Below are positions 7,131-16,452 of a stretch of 64,000 nt of DNA, in pieces. How positions within the stretch are numbered: position 1 is the first letter of the stretch; each line of letters opens with the position of its first letter. A program made the translations under genes and the position numbers. The notes under the pieces were generated by a model, which was not told where the DNA came from, did not search any database, and was given only the letters and a program-made list of their open reading frames with translations. The DNA is from Flavobacterium ajazii (GTDB taxonomy: Bacteria; Bacteroidota; Bacteroidia; Flavobacteriales; Flavobacteriaceae): positions 62,001-126,000 of the forward strand of contig NZ_JAAEHL010000002.1 of assembly GCF_010614725.1 (NCBI RefSeq). The letters run 5' to 3'.

Positions 7131-8570
7131 TTATTTCCAGCCGCCGCCTAAGTCTTTGTAGACATAAACTGCTGCGTTGAGCTGTTCTTTTTTGGTATCT
7201 ATCAATTCTAGTTTTGATTCTAAAGCATCACGCTGTGTCATCAAAACTTCGAAATAATCTACTCTTGCCGACTTAAACAAGTCATTCGATACCTCGATTG
7301 ATTTATTTAAGGCGTCAACCTGTTGTGATTTTAAATCGTAACTTTTCTGTAAATTATCGATTTTAGAAAGCTGATTTGAAACTTCCAGATACGCATTCAA
7401 AATGGTACGGTCATAATTGTACAAAGCCTGAAGCTGTCTTGCATTGGCACTTGAAAACTCAGCCTTGATCGCATTTCTGTTAATCAGTGGCGCTGCAAGA
7501 TCTCCTGCAAGTGAGTACAAAATAGATTCCGGAAATGTAAATAAATAAGACGGTTTAAAAGCCTGCACGCCAAATGCAGCCGAAATATCCAAAGAAGGAT
7601 AGAATTCGGCACGGGCAACTTTTACATCTAATTTGGCTGCCACCAGTTCTAATTCGGCTTGCTTCACATCCGGGCGGTTCATCAGTAACTGAGACGGAAT
7701 TCCGGAATTTACTTCAGCAGGCAATAAAGCCAAAAAATTACTATTGGTTCTTTTTACTTCCTGCGGATATCTTCCTAATAAAAAATTGATTTTATTCTCG
7801 TTCTCCTTAATTTTCTGAAGAATATCAAATTCTAAACTTTTTGAAGTCAATACCTCAGCCTGAAACTTCTGAACACCAAGTTCTGTAGCTCTTGCAGCCT
7901 GCTTTTGAATTTTTACGATTTCTAAAGCATTTGTCTGCAATTCGATCGTTTGTTTTACAATTTCCAACTGATTGTCTAAAGCTAATAATTCGTAATAGGA
8001 ATCGGCAACCTCAGCAATCAGATTGGTAATTACAAAGTTTTTCCCTTCTACGGTTGCCAGATAGCGGTTTACTGCCGCTTTTTTAGAATTGCGCAGTTTT
8101 TTCCAGATATCTACTTCCCAATTGGCATAAGCAGCAATGGTAAAATCACCCAGCGGATCTGGAGTTTCTACCCCAGGTTTTATTTCTGTAGTAGCATCAC
8201 CTGCACCCTGACTCGTGTAGCGCCCTACTTTTTCTAATCCCGCTCCGGCACGTACACCTACAGATGGTAATAAAAGTCCTTTTTTAACACGGATATCATT
8301 TTTTGCAATTTCGATTTCCTGCAGGGTAATATTTAACTCCTGATTATTTTTTAAGGCTGCATCAATTAAGTCAATCAGATTCTGATCTTTAAAAAATGTT
8401 CTCCACTTCATGGAACCTGTATTGACTGTGTCCAGGGTTTTCCCTGTTCCAAAAGATTCCGGAACAGGCGCACTTGCCGTTGCAGTCTCTGCTACAGGAG
8501 CTTTACAGCCCACTGCAGCAAGACAAAGACCTAATGCAATACTATATTGATATGCTTTGAATTTATACAT
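7131..8570 (-). CDS. Outer membrane factor of RND efflux pump (NodT/OprM family lipoprotein)
   Basis: About 479 residues from the ATG at 8570; a TTG at 8582 gives four more residues. It has a signal peptide with lipobox LAAVGC, followed by MKWRTFFKDQNLIDLIDAALKNN, the standard start of the NodT family. Two TolC-type repeats (about 60-270 and 280-480) contain the long helices and strands of the channel. The conserved GIPSQLLMNRPDVKQAE element starts the second repeat. It forms the trimeric exit duct of the tripartite pump encoded just upstream. The start overlaps the end of the pump gene by 8 bases, so translation is coupled. Confidence 0.93.
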   Translation of the reverse strand: MYKFKAYQYSIALGLCLAAVGCKAPVAETATASAPVPESFGTGKTLDTVNTGSMKWRTFFKDQNLIDLIDAALKNNQELNITLQEIEIAKNDIRVKKGLLLPSVGVRAGAGLEKVGRYTSQGAGDATTEIKPGVETPDPLGDFTIAAYANWEVDIWKKLRNSKKAAVNRYLATVEGKNFVITNLIAEVADSYYELLALDNQLEIVKQTIELQTNALEIVKIQKQAARATELGVQKFQAEVLTSKSLEFDILQKIKENENKINFLLGRYPQEVKRTNSNFLALLPAEVNSGIPSQLLMNRPDVKQAELELVAAKLDVKVARAEFYPSLDISAAFGVQAFKPSYLFTFPESILYSLAGDLAAPLINRNAIKAEFSSANARQLQALYNYDRTILNAYLEVSNQLSKIDNLQKSYDLKSQQVDALNKSIEVSNDLFKSARVDYFEVLMTQRDALESKLELIDTKKEQLNAAVYVYKDLGGGWK

Positions 8571-11500
8571 GATTGTTGTCAATTTCTTCAGTTAATGGAT
8601 TTTCTTCTTCATGTTTCACCAGTTTATACTTCTCGGCAATTCTTCCAAAAATGTAATACAGTCCCGGAATCACAAATACCCCGCAAATGGTTCCGATAAG
8701 CATTCCTCCTGCTGCTGCAGTACCAATGGTTCTGTTTCCAATTTTACCCGGACCAGTCGCAAAAGCAAGCGGCAATAATCCGGCAATAAACGCAAACGAA
8801 GTCATCAAAATCGGACGGAACCTAGCTTTTGAACCTTCCATTGCAGCTTCCAAAACTGATTTTCCTGCGGCATGTCTTTGAATAGCAAACTCTACAATCA
8901 GTACGGCATTTTTACCCAGCAATCCAATAAGCATTACCATGGCAACCTGAGCATAAATGTTGTTTTCTAATCCTGCGAATTTCAATAGAAGGAAAGCTCC
9001 GAAAATACCTGCCGGCAATGAAAGAATTACAGATAATGGCAAAATGAAACTTTCGTACTGAGCTGCTAAAACCAGATACACGAATCCTAAACAGATTAAG
9101 AATACCCAAATGGCCTGATTTCCCTGAGCCACCTCATCGGCAGAGATACCTGCCCAGTCAATATCATAACCTCTTGGCAGTTTTTTGGCTGCCACTTCCT
9201 GAATCACCTTAATCGCTGTTCCGGAACTGTAACCCGGAGCAGGACCACCACTGATCTCTGTAGACGTGTACATATTGTGTCTCGTAATTTCTGAAAGACC
9301 GTATACTTTTTCCAGTTTCATAAAGGCTGAAAACGGTACCATTTCGTCATGATCATTTTTTACATACAATTTCAAAATATCATCCGGCTGAGCACGATAT
9401 TCCGGTGCTGCCTGAACGATTACTTTATAGTTGATTCCGTATTTAATGAAACTGATTTCATAGTTACTACCTACAAGCGTTGATAAAGTGTTCATCGCAT
9501 TTTCGATAGAAACTCCTTTTTGCTGTGCCAGATCATTGTCGACTTTCATCATGTACTGAGGGAAACTCGCACTAAAGAAACTGAACACGTTAGATAACTC
9601 AGGACGTTTGTTCAGTTCTTCAACAAACTCTTTATTTACCTCTTCCAGTTTTTTGAAATCACTTGTACCGGTTTTATCCAATAAACGAAGCTCAAATCCT
9701 CCAGCTGCTCCATATCCCGGAACTGCCGGTGGCTGGAAAAATTCGATATTGGCTCCCGGAATATCTTTTGACTTTTCTTCCAGTTCAATCATAATTTCCT
9801 GAACAGATTGCTTTCTGTCGTTCCAGTCTTTCAGGTTGATCAGACAGGTTCCGGCATTTGCTCCTGTACCTTCCGTCAAAATTTCATAACCAGCCAATGA
9901 TGAAACTGATTTTACACCTTCTATACCTTCGGCTATTTTTTGTAACTGCTCTGCAATATTATTTGTTCTTTCTAATGATGAACCCGGAGGAGTCTGGATA
10001 ATCGCATAGAACATTCCCTGATCCTCATTCGGAATAAATCCAGAAGGAACCGTTCCGCTTATTAACCATGTTCCGGCGCAAAATCCAAGAAGTGCAATAA
10101 CTGTTACCGCTCTTCGGTTTACAATTTTTGCCAGTACATTTTGGTATTTTCCCTGAGCCAGGTTAAACTTGTTATTGAAACCATCGATAAACCTGTTTAC
10201 CGGAGTTTTCTTTTTAGGTTTACCGTGATTATTTTTCAGCATCATCGCACAAAGAGCCGGCGTTAAAGTCAAAGCCACAATACCCGAAAGTATAATTGCA
10301 GTTGCCATTGTAATTGAGAACTGTCGGTAGAAAACTCCCACAGGACCTGACATAAAGGCAACCGGAATAAATACTGCCGCCATTAAGAAAGTGATTGCAA
10401 TAATGGCCCCCGCAATTTCATGCATCGCTTTTTTAGTAGCCTTAAATGGCGACAGATGTTCTTCTTCCATTTTGGCATGGACGGCTTCGATAACGACAAT
10501 AGCATCATCGACGACGACTCCAATTGCCAATACTAAAGCGAATAACGTAATTAAGTTAAGCGAAATATCGAAGAAAGTCATGAATACGAATGTTCCCACC
10601 AATGAAACCGGAACCGCAATTGCCGGAATAACCGTAGAACGCCAGTCTCCTAAGAAAAGGAACACTACCAAACCTACCAGAATAAAAGCTTCAACCAAAG
10701 TGTGAATTACTTTTTCGATAGAAGCATCAAGGAATTTAGAAACGTCATACGAGATTTCATAATCCATTCCTTTTGGAAATTTGGTTTTAATTTTTTCCAG
10801 TTTGGCTTTTACATCTTCAATAACCTGATTCGCGTTACTTCCAAAAGATTGTTTCAATACAATTGCCGCAGATGGTTTTCCGTTCAGGTTCGAATAAATA
10901 TCATACATTGAACTTCCGAATTCAATATTGGCAATATCTTTTAAACGTAAAAGTTCTCCATTAGGATTAGATCTTACGACAACATTTCCGTATTGTTCTT
11001 TGGTTGTAAAACGTCCTGAATATTTCAATACGTATTCAAATGCCTGAGAACGCTTACCGGAACTTTCCCCTGTTTTTCCCGGAGATGCTTCCAAACTCTG
11101 GCTGGATAATGCTTCCATTACCTCTTCGGCAGAAATTTTATACGCCAGCATTCGGTCCGGTTTTAACCAGATACGCATGGCATATTCACGAGTACCTAAA
11201 ATATCTCCCGATCCAACACCGTTTACCCTTTTTAACTCTGACAGTATATTGATATCTGCATAGTTATAAAGGAACTTCATGTCGGTATTTTTATCAGTAC
11301 TGTAAAGATTCACGTACATCAACATACTTGGTACCTCACGGGTAATCTTTACCCCTTCTCTCACTACCAAAGGAGGCAATTTATTGGTTACCGAAGCCAC
11401 ACGGTTCTGAACATTAACCGCAGCCTGATTCGGATCTGTACCTAAATTAAAGACTACCTGAATACTTGCCTCACCATCATTTCCGGCGTCTGAGGTCATA

Positions 11501-11730
11501 TATTTCATTCCCGGAACACCATTTAAGGCTCTTTCCAACGGAATAATAACCGATTTGATCATCAGCTCTCCATTCGATCCCGGGTAATCTGCCGTAATAT
11601 TAACCATCGGAGGAGATATAGAAGGGAATTGCGTAATAGGTAAACTGATTACAGACAACACCCCTAAAAAGACAATTATCAGCGATATTACTATCGACAG
11701 TACAGGTCTTTGTATAAATTTATTAAACAT
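8563..11730 (-). CDS. RND efflux permease, HAE1 (AcrB-like) family
   Basis: This 1055-residue inner-membrane pump has 12 predicted TM helices and two large periplasmic loops. It begins MFNKFIQRPVLSIVISLIIVFLG, as AcrB-type proteins do. TM4 carries GVVVDDAIVVIEAVHAKMEEE with the two proton-relay aspartates. The conserved FPSISPP and GNDGEASI porter segments are present. It expels hydrophobic compounds using the proton motive force. The length is normal and no lesion is visible. It sits between the fusion-protein gene (114 bases upstream) and the outer membrane factor (overlapping). Confidence 0.96.
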   Translation of the reverse strand: MFNKFIQRPVLSIVISLIIVFLGVLSVISLPITQFPSISPPMVNITADYPGSNGELMIKSVIIPLERALNGVPGMKYMTSDAGNDGEASIQVVFNLGTDPNQAAVNVQNRVASVTNKLPPLVVREGVKITREVPSMLMYVNLYSTDKNTDMKFLYNYADINILSELKRVNGVGSGDILGTREYAMRIWLKPDRMLAYKISAEEVMEALSSQSLEASPGKTGESSGKRSQAFEYVLKYSGRFTTKEQYGNVVVRSNPNGELLRLKDIANIEFGSSMYDIYSNLNGKPSAAIVLKQSFGSNANQVIEDVKAKLEKIKTKFPKGMDYEISYDVSKFLDASIEKVIHTLVEAFILVGLVVFLFLGDWRSTVIPAIAVPVSLVGTFVFMTFFDISLNLITLFALVLAIGVVVDDAIVVIEAVHAKMEEEHLSPFKATKKAMHEIAGAIIAITFLMAAVFIPVAFMSGPVGVFYRQFSITMATAIILSGIVALTLTPALCAMMLKNNHGKPKKKTPVNRFIDGFNNKFNLAQGKYQNVLAKIVNRRAVTVIALLGFCAGTWLISGTVPSGFIPNEDQGMFYAIIQTPPGSSLERTNNIAEQLQKIAEGIEGVKSVSSLAGYEILTEGTGANAGTCLINLKDWNDRKQSVQEIMIELEEKSKDIPGANIEFFQPPAVPGYGAAGGFELRLLDKTGTSDFKKLEEVNKEFVEELNKRPELSNVFSFFSASFPQYMMKVDNDLAQQKGVSIENAMNTLSTLVGSNYEISFIKYGINYKVIVQAAPEYRAQPDDILKLYVKNDHDEMVPFSAFMKLEKVYGLSEITRHNMYTSTEISGGPAPGYSSGTAIKVIQEVAAKKLPRGYDIDWAGISADEVAQGNQAIWVFLICLGFVYLVLAAQYESFILPLSVILSLPAGIFGAFLLLKFAGLENNIYAQVAMVMLIGLLGKNAVLIVEFAIQRHAAGKSVLEAAMEGSKARFRPILMTSFAFIAGLLPLAFATGPGKIGNRTIGTAAAGGMLIGTICGVFVIPGLYYIFGRIAEKYKLVKHEEENPLTEEIDNNHV

Positions 11731-11781
11731 CTGTTTGCTTTTTTAATGATTGAACTAAGAGAAAGTTTAAAATTGTTTCAG

Positions 11782-11829
11782 GTTTCAAGTTTCAGGTTTA
11801 AGCTCAACTTGAAACCTGAAACTTGAAAC
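11782..11829. repeat. Long hairpin between efflux genes
   Basis: Arms of 21 and 22 bases (GTTTCAAGTTTCAGGTTT and its complement, one single-base bulge) surround a 5-base loop (11803-11807). It lies in the 114-base gap between the membrane fusion and pump genes. No T run follows, so it is less a terminator than an RNA structure that could set the ratio of the two products, or one of the dispersed word repeats of this genome. Confidence 0.75.
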
Positions 11830-11844
11830 AACAAAAACAAAAAC

Positions 11845-12924
11845 CTATTCTGCTTTTAATCGTAAATTGTTGATTACCTTTTGCGGAGCGATGTAACCGT
11901 AATTGATTTTGTCATCTTCTTTTACTTTCTGAACCCCTTCCAGTAAAATTTTATCATTTTCAGTAAGTCCGCTGCTGATCACATATAAATCCGGGATTTC
12001 GCCTGTAATCGTGATTTCTTTTGAACTTACTTTATTGTTTTTACCAACTATGAATACGTATTTTTTATCCTGGATTTCATAGGTTGCTTTTTGTGGAATC
12101 ACAATAGCATTTTTCAACGGAACCAGCATCTGAACTTTTCCGGTTTCACCGTTTCTAAGCAGTTTTCCATTATTGGCAAATCGTGCTCTAAATGCGATAT
12201 TTCCGGTTTCATTATCAAATTCACTTTCAATAAGTTCTACTTTTCCTTTGTATTTAAAAGATTCGCCATTCGCCAGAAGTAAGTTTACATTATTTCCGGC
12301 ACGGTCTTTTACATTAGTCTGATATTGCAGGTATTCCGGCTCAGAAACATTAAAATAAGCAAACATCTGACTGTTGTCAGAAAGGCTCGTCAACAATTCT
12401 CCTTCATCAATAAGGCTTCCTAATTTCAACGGAATACGGTCAATCGTTCCGTCAAACGGAGCTCTGATTTCAGTAAATGATAAATGAAGTTTTGCCAGTG
12501 CCACTTCTGCTTTTGCCGACTGCAGTTTTGCCTGGGCAACGCTTAATTCGTTTTTAGAAACAATATTTTTATCTGCCAGGGTTTTGGCGTTTAAAACTTC
12601 AATCTCTGCAGATTTTTGTTCTGCCTGTGCTTTCAGTAATTCTGCCTGATACATATTTGGCATGATTCTGAACAATAACTGGCCTGCTTTTACAAACTGA
12701 CCTTCATCAACATAAATATTTTGTAAAAACCCTTTTTCCTGGGCACGAATTTCGATGTTTCGTACAGAACGTATCTGCGAAACATACTCTTTGGTAAACG
12801 AAGTATCAATTTTTACAGGATTAGTTACTGTAAATTTTTCCGCTTCCTCTTTTTCTTCTTTTTTAGATGTACAACTGGTTAGGCACACTAAGGCAATTAA
12901 GCCTGTGAAAACAATTCTTTTCAT
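11845..12924 (-). CDS. RND efflux membrane fusion lipoprotein (HlyD/AcrA family)
   Basis: A 359-residue periplasmic adaptor. It has a signal peptide with lipobox LTSC (Cys18), then IEIRAQEKGFLQNIYVDEGQ, VKAGQLLFRI (lipoyl half), a helical hairpin (about 90-150, AELLKAQAEQKSAEIEVLN), and the second lipoyl half RAPFDGTIDRI. Beta-barrel and membrane-proximal domains end in GVQKVKEDDKI. It bridges pump and outer membrane factor. It is the first gene of the operon. No dedicated regulator lies next to it; the nearest upstream gene encodes a small secreted protein. Confidence 0.94.
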   Translation of the reverse strand: MKRIVFTGLIALVCLTSCTSKKEEKEEAEKFTVTNPVKIDTSFTKEYVSQIRSVRNIEIRAQEKGFLQNIYVDEGQFVKAGQLLFRIMPNMYQAELLKAQAEQKSAEIEVLNAKTLADKNIVSKNELSVAQAKLQSAKAEVALAKLHLSFTEIRAPFDGTIDRIPLKLGSLIDEGELLTSLSDNSQMFAYFNVSEPEYLQYQTNVKDRAGNNVNLLLANGESFKYKGKVELIESEFDNETGNIAFRARFANNGKLLRNGETGKVQMLVPLKNAIVIPQKATYEIQDKKYVFIVGKNNKVSSKEITITGEIPDLYVISSGLTENDKILLEGVQKVKEDDKINYGYIAPQKVINNLRLKAE

Positions 12925-13094
12925 GATTTAAGTATGGAAATTAAGCGATTGAATGCTTGGAATGCAAAGATTCCTTTAGAGGTAAAAGCATCAGTAACCA
13001 TAGTCAGAACAGAACTGTCCCATGTGAAGAAATAAAATATACATCACGAGATATGAATATGCTCATAACTCAGGCAACCGATGTATAATATTTA

Positions 13095-13475
13095 TCAGAT
13101 TCTTAAAACGCGCTGCGTAATGTAAATAGGATTTGAATAGCCACAGAATGGCACAAAGAATTTGAAATGGCTGTAATAATTAATCGTAATCTGATCTGAG
13201 AATGTCAGATACCAGCTATCAAGCAGACTATAATTTGCAGCAAAAACTTTACCGCCTAAATCATTTTTAAGAGAATCACCGCCCAGAAATTCCTCATCAA
13301 GATCAACGTCAGCTTCTTCAATGATAGAAGTTCCCTGCTCGTGGGTGATATACTTTACGCGGTGTTTGTGTTCGTAAGTGTGATGAGAATTTTGGTGTGT
13401 ACCGGCATTAACATATTGCCCTCCGCCAAGCAGAAGGAAATTCATGAATACCAGAAATACAATTATTCTTCTCAT
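13095..13475 (-). CDS. Small His-rich exported protein
   Basis: From the ATG at 13475 the product has about 126 residues; an upstream ATG at 13496 would place seven more residues before the signal peptide. It has a signal peptide (RRIIVFLVFMNFLLLGGG), a His-rich stretch (HQNSHHTYEHKHRVKYITHEQ) that could bind metal, an acidic segment (EEADVDLDEEF), and a hydrophobic aromatic C-terminus ending ITQRVLRI. I do not recognise the family. It lies upstream of the efflux operon in the same direction, with a 170-base gap, and could be read with it. The His-rich segment suggests metal handling, but that is inference. Confidence 0.6.
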   Translation of the reverse strand: MRRIIVFLVFMNFLLLGGGQYVNAGTHQNSHHTYEHKHRVKYITHEQGTSIIEEADVDLDEEFLGGDSLKNDLGGKVFAANYSLLDSWYLTFSDQITINYYSHFKFFVPFCGYSNPIYITQRVLRI

Positions 13476-13710
13476 ATTGGTTGCGAAAGTAAGCAAAGAA
13501 TCGAAACAAAAAAATAAATTTTAATAAGGTTTAACAACTAAAAACGAACGAAAACGTTTTCAATCACTAATTATAAATTTAACAATTCAATTTTCAGATT
13601 TTATTTGTAAAAAATAGAAGACTTTTTCTTCAATCGCTCTATAAAAGCTTTTAAATTGATTTTAAATAGTTTACCTTTTAATTTAATTGATAAAAAATAT
13701 CTTCCCATGT

Positions 13711-13769
13711 CGTTATCGGCAAAAAAACACAAAATTTTAAAGTTTTTTATCATATATTTGCCGATAACG
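13711..13769 (+). promoter_or_regulatory. Inverted-repeat operator and promoter of the fic gene
   Basis: Perfect 13-base arms, CGTTATCGGCAAA at 13711-13723 and TTTGCCGATAACG at 13757-13769, are separated by 33 bases. The right arm overlaps TATATTTG (13753-13760), a match to the Bacteroidota -7 element TAnnTTTG, 25 bases before the start codon. A protein bound to both arms would cover the promoter. The HTH at the N-terminus of the Fic protein is the obvious candidate. Confidence 0.7.
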
Positions 13770-13785
13770 GCAGTTTAAATAAACT

Positions 13786-14676
13786 ATGAGATATATTTCA
13801 GTTAGTGAGTTTGCTAAAAAATGGAAACTATCCGAAAGGACTGTACGTCACCATTGTGCTACAGGAAAAATAAATGGAGCTTTCCTTACTGGTAAAACAT
13901 GGAACATTCCCGAAGATACCGCATTAGCTGAAAAAGGAAACAAAAAATTCAGTAATAACATATTGCTCAATCACTTAAAAGAGCAAAAAGAAATGAAACT
14001 AAAAGGTGGTATTTATCATCGGACACAAATTGATTTTACTTATAATTCCAATCGTATTGAAGGAAGTAAACTTAGTCAAGAACAAACACGTTTTATTTTT
14101 GAAACTAATACAATTGGAGCTTCTAAAGAAAGTGTGAACGTAGACGATATTATTGAAACTTCCAACCACTTTCGCTGCATCGATTTGATTATTGACAAAG
14201 CAAAAAGCAAGCTTACAGAAGGTCTAATTAAAGAGTTACACTTTTTATTGAAATCAGGCACATCAGATAGCAGAAAAGATTGGTTTAATGTTGGTGATTA
14301 TAAAAAACTGCCTAATGAAGTTGGAGGTAATGAAGCTTGTCCTCCTAATAAAGTTTCCGCAAAAATCAAAGAGTTACTTTTTAACTATCATAAAAAAGAA
14401 AAGAAAACCTTTGAAGATATTATTGCTTTTCATCAGCAATTTGAAATCATTCATCCCTTTCAGGATGGCAATGGTCGCGTAGGAAGATTAATTATGTTTA
14501 AAGAATGTCTTGCCAATAATATTGTTCCTTTTATAATTGATGAAGAACTAAAACTATTCTATTATAGAGGCTTACAGGAATGGAATCTTGTGCAGGAATA
14601 TCTTTTAGACACTTGTCTTACCACTCAGGATAACTATAAATCTCTCCTTAATTATTTTGAAATAAACTTTAAATAA
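13786..14676 (+). CDS. Fic-domain AMPylase-type protein with N-terminal HTH
   Basis: A 296-residue protein. Residues 1-45 form an excisionase/MerR-like HTH (ISVSEFAKKWKLSERTVRHHCATGKI). The Fic core at about 225-240 reads HPFQDGNGRVGR, matching HxFx(D/E)GNGRxxR with the catalytic His, the anion-binding loop and both Arg. The N-terminal side carries YNSNRIEG, which fits the [S/T]xxxE[G/N] inhibitory helix motif, so this is a self-inhibited (class II type) Fic protein. Such enzymes transfer AMP to protein hydroxyl groups. The fused HTH and the palindrome over the promoter point to autoregulation. Its target is unknown. Confidence 0.93.
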   Translation: MRYISVSEFAKKWKLSERTVRHHCATGKINGAFLTGKTWNIPEDTALAEKGNKKFSNNILLNHLKEQKEMKLKGGIYHRTQIDFTYNSNRIEGSKLSQEQTRFIFETNTIGASKESVNVDDIIETSNHFRCIDLIIDKAKSKLTEGLIKELHFLLKSGTSDSRKDWFNVGDYKKLPNEVGGNEACPPNKVSAKIKELLFNYHKKEKKTFEDIIAFHQQFEIIHPFQDGNGRVGRLIMFKECLANNIVPFIIDEELKLFYYRGLQEWNLVQEYLLDTCLTTQDNYKSLLNYFEINFK

Positions 14677-14798
14677 ATGATCCTCTATACATAAAATTTA
14701 ATTCTTACTTTCCATTTTTTTTAAGCAAAAGACTCACTCTTGCAAAAGAAATATTTCTATATTCGTTTCATATTAATTTAAACCCCAAATTAGTTTTT

Positions 14799-15299
14799 AT
14801 GAAACACGTATTACTTACTTTATTTTTTATGGCAACCTGTTCAGTATGGTCACAATCAGCAAATGATTATTTCGACAAAGCAATGAAAAAAGCTGAAACA
14901 GGAAATACAAAAGGTGCTATCGCAGATTATACTAAGGCAATCAGCAAAAACCCTAAATTTGTAGAAGCTTACCAAAACAGAGGCGTTGCAAAATTTAAAC
15001 TTGAAGATTTAAAAGGTGCTTTGGCCGATTTTAACAAAACTCTGGAATTAGATGACTTTAATTCCGGTGCATATTCCGGAAGAGCAAATGTCAATTACAA
15101 ATTAATGAATTATCCTGATGTAATAAAAGACTGTACAATGTCAATTAGCATCAATCCAAAAGATTATGTGGCTTATAACCTTAGGGCTTTAGCATACAAT
15201 AAATCAGGTGACAAAAAAAATTGTTGCAAAGATTTTTCTAAAGCAATAGAGTTAGGAAGTCAGAGCGCTATTAAAAACAGAGCTACTTTCTGTAAATAG
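14799..15299 (+). CDS. Secreted TPR-repeat protein
   Basis: A 166-residue protein with signal peptide LLTLFFMATCSVWSQ and four tetratricopeptide repeats starting near residue 25 (DKAMKKAETGNTKGAIADYTKAI, then FVEAYQNRGVAKFKLEDLKGALADF). It is probably a periplasmic scaffold for protein interactions. A cysteine pair sits in the last repeat (KNCCKDFSKAI), in addition to the C-terminal Cys. It is a single-gene unit with its own terminator at 15323-15361. No specific partner can be named. Confidence 0.85.
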   Translation: MKHVLLTLFFMATCSVWSQSANDYFDKAMKKAETGNTKGAIADYTKAISKNPKFVEAYQNRGVAKFKLEDLKGALADFNKTLELDDFNSGAYSGRANVNYKLMNYPDVIKDCTMSISINPKDYVAYNLRALAYNKSGDKKNCCKDFSKAIELGSQSAIKNRATFCK

Positions 15300-15322
15300 A
15301 ATATTTTTAATAAATCGTATAC

Positions 15323-15361
15323 AAAGCAATCTGTAGAATTTAACTTTTTACAGATTGCTTT
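15323..15361 (+). terminator. Terminator of the TPR gene
   Basis: A 13-bp stem (AAAGCAATCTGTA with TACAGATTGCTTT) and a T run, starting 23 bases after the stop codon of the TPR gene. Confidence 0.85.
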
Positions 15362-15396
15362 TTTTGTATAAAACAGGGTCTTATCAACCTAATCCT

Positions 15397-15404
15397 TACA
15401 TTTG
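15397..15404 (+). promoter_or_regulatory. -7 promoter element of the Kir channel gene
   Basis: TACATTTG matches TAnnTTTG and lies 16 bases before the ATG. A clear -33 TTTG is not seen. Confidence 0.5.
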
Positions 15405-15420
15405 TTCAAAATAAAAACAA

Positions 15421-16380
15421 ATGGCTCTTTTAAAAAAAATAAACCATAATTTTCAAACAGATCAAAATTCAGGTTTCGGTACCAATGCGAACAGTTACGG
15501 CGGACGATTTGTAAATAAAAACGGAACCCCTAATATCGAAAAAAGAGGCATGCATTTGTTACGCAGAATCAGCTGGTATCATACCATGATTGATATGCCC
15601 AACTGGAAATTCATGCTTATTCTGTTTATATTTTATATTGTAATCAATTTTCTTTTTGCAATTCTTTATTATGTAATCGGAATTGAGCATCTTGACGGAA
15701 TTGCACAATCTCAAAGTATATGGACACAATTTGGCCAGGCATATTTCTTTAGTGCCCAGACTTTTACAACAGTTGGCTACGGACATATCAGTCCGACAGG
15801 ATTTTTAACCAGTGCCCTTTCTGCTGCAGAAGCTTTAATAGGTCTTTTAAGTTTTGCCATTGCGACTGGTTTATTTTTTGGAAGATTCAGCAAACCGACA
15901 GCCTTTTTAAAATTTTCGCATCATGCCTTAATTTCTCCTTATGGAAAAGGTAAAGGACTGATGATTCGTCTTGTTCCTTTTAAAAATACCAATTTTACAG
16001 ATGCTAAGGCAAAAGTGACTCTCGGAATGACTGTGGAAGAAAACGGGAACCTCACAAACAAATTTTATAACCTTGACTTAGAACTGGATCGAATTAATGC
16101 CCTCTCTTTGAGCTGGACATTAGTTCATCCCATTACAGAAAACAGCCCTTTATATAATTTTACTGAAGAAGATTTCAAAAAAAATCATGGTGAAATTTTG
16201 GTATTCATTACCACTTTTGATGATATGTTTAGTAATACAGTTGCTGCCAGAACCTCTTATACTTTTAATGAAATTATCTATGGAGCAAAATTTCAGACCA
16301 TGTATAACCGAAGCAAAAACGGTTCAAAAACCATTTTACATCTGGACATATTAAACAATTTTGAGAGAATAACCTTCTAA
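15421..16380 (+). CDS. Inward-rectifier (KirBac-type) potassium channel
   Basis: A 319-residue protein. An amphipathic slide helix (WYHTMIDMPNWKF) is followed by TM1 (about 60-85), a pore loop with the selectivity filter TTVGYGHISP, and TM2 (SALSAAEALIGLLSFAIATGLFFGRFSKP). The cytoplasmic C-terminal domain (about 160-319) is the immunoglobulin-like Kir gating domain. The TVGYG filter is intact, so K+ selectivity is expected. The length and domain order are those of KirBac channels. It is preceded by a -7 element and stands alone as a transcription unit. Confidence 0.95.
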   Translation: MALLKKINHNFQTDQNSGFGTNANSYGGRFVNKNGTPNIEKRGMHLLRRISWYHTMIDMPNWKFMLILFIFYIVINFLFAILYYVIGIEHLDGIAQSQSIWTQFGQAYFFSAQTFTTVGYGHISPTGFLTSALSAAEALIGLLSFAIATGLFFGRFSKPTAFLKFSHHALISPYGKGKGLMIRLVPFKNTNFTDAKAKVTLGMTVEENGNLTNKFYNLDLELDRINALSLSWTLVHPITENSPLYNFTEEDFKKNHGEILVFITTFDDMFSNTVAARTSYTFNEIIYGAKFQTMYNRSKNGSKTILHLDILNNFERITF

Positions 16381-16426
16381 TACTATCATTTTAAGCCTTC
16401 CATAAGGGTTTTTTCAGATTTTATTC

Positions 16427-16434
16427 TATTTTTG
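16427..16434 (+). promoter_or_regulatory. -7 promoter element of the B12-type MerR regulator
   Basis: TATTTTTG matches TAnnTTTG, 18 bases before the ATG at 16453. It overlaps the TTG at 16432, which argues against using that codon as the start. Confidence 0.5.
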
Positions 16435-16452
16435 TTTATCCAATTGCAAAAA

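Noticed and set aside
10391..10705. Plus-strand ORF inside the RND pump gene
   Set aside because: It is a shadow of the pump coding sequence: low-complexity Thr/Ser/Ile content, no start context, and the opposite strand encodes conserved TM segments.
16432..16452. TTG at 16432 as start of the B12-type regulator
   Set aside because: It falls in the probable -7 element; the ATG at 16453 gives a normal MerR N-terminus.
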